From the NCBI GenBank assembly GCA_900088475.1, contig FLMG01001274.1, positions 72,475-87,750 on the forward strand: a DNA stretch of 15,276 nt. Direction: 5' to 3'. Every line of letters begins with the position of its first letter. The first letter of the stretch is position 1. Below the pieces are notes generated by a model. The model made no database searches. It had not been told where the DNA came from and worked only from the letters and a program-made list of their open reading frames with translations. The position numbers and the translations under genes were made by a program. Source of the stretch: Hyphochytrium catenoides (Eukaryota > Sar > Hyphochytriomycetes > Hyphochytriales > Hyphochytriaceae). This document shows, piece after piece, positions 8,649-15,276 of the stretch.

Positions 8649-10465
8649 GCTGGGCTACCCCTTAGGCTATGAGCGCATGAAATTTATTGGAATCAAATCA
8701 TCTGTACGAAGCGGTAGTTCAGGTGGTTCAGGTCCTCAGACGTCAACAAGCTGGAATCTAACTGAGGTCAGGAGAAGAAGAGCTAGGAGGTTGTTGAGGA
8801 GGTTTGCTGGGATGTTTATTATAATCATCGGATGCACTCTGCAACCTCGTGCTTGGCGGGCAGAACAGTTAGGAAGAAAGAGGGTACCATCGTACCACCT
8901 ACTAACCATGTCCGGCTCCTAGAGGGATGGTTCGACCAGCACCATGTAGTTCTATAGACTCCTGTCCGTCTTCTTTCACGCGGCGCTGACGATAAACCCT
9001 CCTCCTCGTACCACCAATTGCTTATCTCTTTATTACTCTGTCTACCCTCTTCGACCACGCCCCTCCTACTAAATTAACAAAACTTGAGGCTTGGTTAGGA
9101 CCTTGAGATGAGCAGACTCAATGAACAATAGAAGTATAGCACCTTCTGCATGGTTGGTCCTCATCATCATCAGCTGCTCAACCAAGTTGGCCGTTATTGC
9201 CGAAGCGGCACAGGCAACGCTTCCAAGTTCGCCATCGCCCCATTCTCCAACCACTTCTCTACGAGTACGACTCAACGATGAGCTCTGAGCTGCTCCTGTC
9301 CATTCATTCATTGTCCTTTGAAGGACCTGCGGTGATGAAGAAAGAGAGCCGGAAAGCAAGCGCTGACAGCTCTGCTACCATTCTCAACACATTCTGCTGA
9401 CACGATCCAACTACCGACACGAGACAGAGTGTCCACTAATAACTGATTTATAGGCCAAATTCCTGGAAGAGAGAGATCCTTGAAGCTTTTAACATGAGAC
9501 AAAGAAAGAAAGCCCTTAACCAATGAAGCTGACTCAAAATAATAATCCGGTCATATAGATATATAGTAGTTAGGTATATACCAAAATGCGGGGGGTAGTA
9601 ATAGCAAATAGAGCTCTTCTTGTCATGTCCATTCAAATTTTTGGCAGTACCAGCCGCCATTCATATGCGGAATATTATCAGGTAGTCTCTGTGAGGTTAT
9701 CCACGACACCCACCCAAGACCTATAACCCGAGACTGCAAATTAGGCTTTTCCTTGCATGAATTATTCCAAAGGTCTCTCTCAATTCTCTATGACTTTGCA
9801 ATGCAGCTGAAAGGATTGCAGGAAGGTTTCCGACCCAGAAAGCCCATAAGAGCAGTTCTATGGTGTACTATGGATAGGGGAGGCGTATTATGGGTAAAAG
9901 GGTAGTTGGGTACCCGTCCACAACTCACTTTCTCCACAAGTACAGCGGCCCAGGATTGGGGTTTACTGTGTTCTTTTATGGTGAGTGAAAGAGTCCTCTC
10001 TTCCCTCTCTGCTCTTTAATCTTGTGCCCATCTCACTCGACTGGCCCACCTAACACTTTTCTTCCTAACACCTTTTGTTATCTCTACTCTGTCTCACAAC
10101 CGCTGCTACTCTTTCTCGCCTGAAGACCTCGATCTCCCCTGCTGCTGTGGAGCCCCTCTGCTTCGCTCTTCCTCCATCGCCTCATTCTCCACTTCCCCCG
10201 CTCCTCACTCCCTCCCCTGTTTTGAAGTCTACAAAACGACAAGACAGAGTGAGAGAGATAAAGGAGAGAGAAGAGGTATCCAACCAGCATAGACACAAAC
10301 AGCCATCCGCCCACACATCCCCAGCCCACCCACCACCGGTCCTGCCTCCTCCACCTCTCCCTCGTTGGAGTCGCTAACGCTTAATCAGCCCACCCATCTT
10401 CGACGCCTTCCCCGTCTTTCGGGAGCGTTGTGGCAGTGGTTTGACTGTCAAAACCCCCCTTCTCA

Positions 10466-10687
10466 ATGCTGCCTCTGAATAGCCCACCCATCGCACGCAG
10501 TACCCCCCTCACCCACCTTCTGCGTCGCTCCCTTTTAGGGACCACAGCCGCCGCTCGCCGCCGCTTTCTCGCGCCGAATTTCATTTCCGCGCCTCCGCAG
10601 CAGGCAATCTCTCACTTTTCTCTCTATTTCAGAGATTCATCCGCAGCGCGCATCAGCAGCACGCAAATATTGAGTAGATCTTTCTCT
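10466..10687 (+). other. In-frame N-terminal extension or 5' leader of DED1
   Basis: From an ATG at 10466, 74 codons run without a stop, in the same frame, into the predicted DED1 start at 10688. The peptide has many Arg, Ser, Ala and Leu residues, few acidic ones (a single Asp at about residue 56), and ends with SRSFS just before MSDS. It therefore resembles a mitochondrial targeting sequence. The sequence context of both ATGs is weak (T at -3). The stretch is C-rich and lacks stops partly by composition, so it may simply be an untranslated leader. DDX3/DED1 proteins do not normally carry such an extension. Confidence 0.35.
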
Positions 10688-13192
<2,505 letters not shown>

Positions 13193-13630
13193 TTGCGCTT
13201 CTGTCGCAGCGATCCGCATAGTTTAGACACTGAGGGCAGGAGAGAACGGAGAAGATGGACTCATTGCCGGCAACTAGCGTGGAGGTGGCAAGCAATAGTT
13301 ATGGCTTGGGAAAAGAGGCGCTGATGGAGGAGAAACAAGAAAGCAAAAGGACGACGAATGGATGGAAGTCAAGGCTTTTTTTAGTGAGGAGAGAAAGCAG
13401 ATGAAAGAAGAAGAGGACAGAGTCTGGAGGGAAGTCAGAGAGAAGAGAGAGAGAAGAAGAAGAGAGAAAGAAGAGAAGGCGCTTTTTAAGTTATTTTTTT
13501 CCTTATTTGTCGGGGACGGCGGGTGGGAAAGGAAAAGAAAGCCCACGACGTTTGCCGCTCAGCGGTTTATCTAATTCCGGTCTAATCTGCAGATGCAGCA
13601 CGAACTGAACGTACACAGCTAGGAAAGAGT
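13193..13630. other. DED1 3' flank
   Basis: This holds the DED1 3' UTR. A purine-rich stretch at about 13380-13480 is followed by a T-rich patch (AAGTTATTTTTTTCC, about 13487-13501) that may belong to 3'-end formation. No AATAAA is present. I see no gene. Confidence 0.55.
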
Positions 13631-13677
13631 CTTCTTCTCCTCTGTTCCTTCTCTCTCTCTCTTCTCTCATTCCGAGT

Positions 13678-13736
<59 letters not shown>

Positions 13737-14264
13737 GTCTTAGAAGGTGTCATGTCTTTTCTTGGTCTTAGTCTCGTTGCGTGGCACTCTACTCTCTCTC
13801 CCGCAGTTTTCTCCAAAAGAGAGAGAGAGAAATGTCGACTGTGCAGAAGAAGAGAGAAGAGACGCTCCGTTAGGAATGTCTTCTGCTTGAGACAGAGTAA
13901 TGAAGGTGGTCCTTTTACTGGTTAGAATGCATCGGGGAGTGGGGGGAGAGAGAGAAAGAGCCTTCTTCTCTTCTGTTGCTTTCTCCTCTCCTTCTCTCTC
14001 TTCCCTCATGCGGAGCTCTCTCTCTCTCTCTCTCTCTCTCTTAGAAGGTGTCATGTCTTTCTAGGTCTTAGGCTCTCTGCGTGGCGCTCTATTCTCTCGC
14101 CCGTTGTTACCTAGAAAAGGGAGAGAGGTATGTCGACCGTGCAACAGAAGAGATAACAGACAGCCCCAGTCAAGAAAATCTCTGGTTTGAGACAGAGTGA
14201 TAAAAGGTGGTTCATTTACTGATTAGAGTACACCGCGGAGTGGAGAGAGAGAGAGAGAGAGAGA
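13631..14264. repeat. Imperfect tandem duplication of a ~300-bp unit bounded by CT and GA tracts
   Basis: Copy A covers about 13631-13961 and copy B about 13962-14264. Each starts with a CTTCTTCTC pyrimidine block and a CT tract (long in A at about 13682-13734, shorter in B at about 14016-14040). Then come TTAGAAGGTGTCATGTCTTT (13740, 14041), GGTCTTA, TGCGTGGC, ATGTCGAC followed by GTGCA (13832, 14130), GAGACAGAGT, AAGGTGG and TTTACTG, ending in a GA tract. Most of the length difference is in the CT tract. Neither strand keeps an open frame through both copies, so it looks noncoding. It lies just 3' of the NOP2 stop codon. Confidence 0.85.
13682..13734. repeat. (TC)n microsatellite
   Basis: About 53 bases of uninterrupted TC dinucleotide, the longest perfect microsatellite in the window, inside copy A of the duplicated unit. 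Slippage here accounts for most of the length difference from copy B. Confidence 0.95.
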
Positions 14265-14267
14265 CAT

Positions 14268-15136
14268 CTAGTTCTTCTTTGCACGCTTCCTAATCACCTT
14301 TCCAGTATGTGTAGGAGGGCCTTTCGCTGCCTGTACTACTGTCTCTTCTCTTTCTTTCTTCTTCCCTGGCTTGTCTTTCTTTTCTTCCTTGGCAGCGGGA
14401 CCTGCTTGCTCTGTCTCTTTAGCCTCCGGTCTTTGCTCTTTCTCTTTCTTCCCAGCTTTGTTGTCTCTCTTCTGCTTTTTGGGTGTAGGAGTTGGCACCA
14501 CGGCAGCTGTCTCCTTCTCTTGTGCAGGAGCAGCATCCGTCTCTCCTTCTCTTGGTCTCTTCTGGCCCTTCTCTTTCTTCTGAGGAGTATCTGGCTTTCT
14601 CTTCTGCTTCTCTTTCTCTTCTTTCTTGGCCTCTTTCTCGGTCGCCTGTTTCCCTGCCTCTCCTTTCTTTGCCACAACGTCGTTCTTTCTCTTTCCGTTC
14701 TCCTTCTTCTTCCCTTTTCCCGCACCGCCAAAGACAAAATTCTCGGCCTTTTCTATGGTGTCATCGACATCGTGGTCTCTCTCTCTCCCTTTGCCTTTGT
14801 TCTCTCTCTCTGGCATCTCTTCATCAGAGGAGTTAACTTCCTCTTGGACATCCGCGTCAACATCCGCCGCAGCCTTCTTCTTGTCCTCTTTCTCTCTCTT
14901 CTCTCTCTTCTTTCTTGCTTTCTTGGACTCTTCCTCCTCGCTCTCTTCTCCCTGGACAGCGTCGTTCTCTTCTTCTTCTTTGGTTTTGGGGATCTCGTTC
15001 GAGAGCTTCTGGAACTTTGCGACAAAGAATCCGTCCATATTGTGGACATGCGGGTAGAAGCGCCGAGTGAGAGAGAGAGACGGATGGAAGCGCTTCTCTT
15101 TGTACCGCGTAAATCCAGGTTTGCCGTGGTCAAGGC
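14268..15136 (-). CDS. NOP2: NOP2/NSUN1 rRNA (cytosine-C5) methyltransferase, last exon only
   Basis: On the minus strand the exon starts after a TGTCTAG acceptor (15137) in phase 1 and encodes the last 288 residues before a TAG. Its first 50 residues match the invariant C-terminus of NOP2: [20 protein letters not shown] followed by [15 protein letters not shown] and [12 protein letters not shown]. In this family the AdoMet-binding core and two catalytic cysteines lie upstream; they fall outside this window. The enzyme methylates a large-subunit rRNA cytosine and is needed for 60S assembly in the nucleolus. The remaining 240 residues are a Lys/Glu-rich, probably disordered tail. It has acidic serine clusters (for example SSDEE and EESEEEE) that look like casein-kinase-2 sites, and a basic end [11 protein letters not shown] suited to nuclear or nucleolar retention. 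The tail is encoded by GA-rich coding-strand DNA like the local repeats and may have grown from them. It is unusual in placing a long KE tail after the signature. Confidence 0.9.
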
Positions 15137-15276
15137 CTAGACACAAAGGGGAAATGAAAAGGGAGAAAGATGAGAGAGAGGAAGAAAGAGAGCGGGAAAG
15201 AACGCGAGAGAGTGAAAAAGAGAGAGAAAGGTATTTTGAAGAAAGAAAGAAGAGAGAGAGACAGAGAAGAAGGGGG
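15137..15276 (-). other. 3' part of a NOP2 intron, cut by the window edge
   Basis: On the minus strand this is a continuous pyrimidine-rich stretch leading to the CCCTTTGTGTCTAG acceptor. The donor and upstream exons lie to the right of the window. The plus strand appears as GA-rich sequence. Confidence 0.75.

Larger units (their letters stand above)
6644..10465. other. 3.8-kb divergent spacer with no supportable gene
   Basis: This stretch lies between the 5' ends of the T1-domain gene and DED1 and must contain both promoters. From about 7150 to 10000 the base composition is balanced and nearly free of the GA/CT tracts seen elsewhere. Open frames are short (125 codons at most), several lack an ATG, and none shows a motif I recognise. 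An AATAAA lies at 7938-7943 on the plus strand; its reverse complement lies at 8683-8688 and 8815-8820, so transcripts ending here are possible. I found no convincing tRNA, reverse transcriptase, transposase or terminal repeat. From about 10,000 onward the plus strand is pyrimidine-rich and probably forms the DED1 leader. Confidence 0.6.

Noticed and set aside
8925-8950. tRNA T-loop-like GGTTCGACC
   Set aside because: The flanking bases cannot form the T stem, and no D or anticodon arm is visible upstream.
13740-14054. Minus-strand 104-codon frame in copy A of the duplicated unit
   Set aside because: The frame is broken by stops and length changes in copy B, so coding is not conserved between the copies.
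13880-14215. C/D-box snoRNAs in the duplicated units
   Set aside because: GTGATAA and CTGA-like strings occur but are only about 20 bases apart and not conserved in copy A.

Overview
The window is nuclear DNA of a microbial eukaryote (a protist or protist-like lineage; I cannot place it further). Genes are interrupted by GT-AG introns of 71 to about 460 bp, genes are spaced by kilobases, and the proteins are eukaryotic: a DDX3/DED1-type DEAD-box RNA helicase, the C-terminal end of the nucleolar rRNA methyltransferase NOP2, a KCTD-like BTB/T1-domain protein and a multi-pass membrane protein. A striking trait is long (GA)n and (CT)n low-complexity sequence in introns, intergenic DNA and some coding sequence. 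It is concentrated in the outer parts of the window (about 1-5,700 and 13,380-15,276) and rare in the middle.

Layout: (1) 410-4402, plus strand, a 4- or 5-exon gene for an unrecognised multi-pass membrane protein; the first three introns are all phase 2, and a fourth is inferred. (2) 4403-4893, a short convergent intergenic region with three 24-bp tandem repeats. (3) 4894-6643, minus strand, a 2-exon gene for a 440-residue protein with a mitochondrial-type N-terminus, a T1 (KCTD-like) domain and a C-terminal membrane segment. (4) About 6,650-10,460, 3.8 kb with no gene I can support; it holds a CAG/AAG compound repeat, a 19-bp direct duplication and a few CRE-like sites. (5) 10688-13192, plus strand, a complete 4-exon DED1/DDX3 gene of 646 residues. 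An open in-frame extension begins at 10466. (6) 13193-14267, a convergent intergenic region with a roughly 300-bp unit present twice in tandem, each bounded by a CT tract and a GA tract. (7) 14268-15136, minus strand, the last exon of NOP2; the methyltransferase core lies beyond the right edge.

The genes form two convergent pairs separated by a long divergent spacer. DED1 (translation initiation) and NOP2 (60S ribosome biogenesis) both serve protein synthesis, but they are convergent with separate 3' ends, so I infer no co-transcription. Nothing ties the membrane protein and the T1 protein functionally beyond adjacency. The most unusual items are the purine-then-pyrimidine design of the introns, the T1 protein with mitochondrial and membrane signals, the possible mitochondrial-type extension of DED1, and the duplicated CT/GA-bounded unit beside NOP2.
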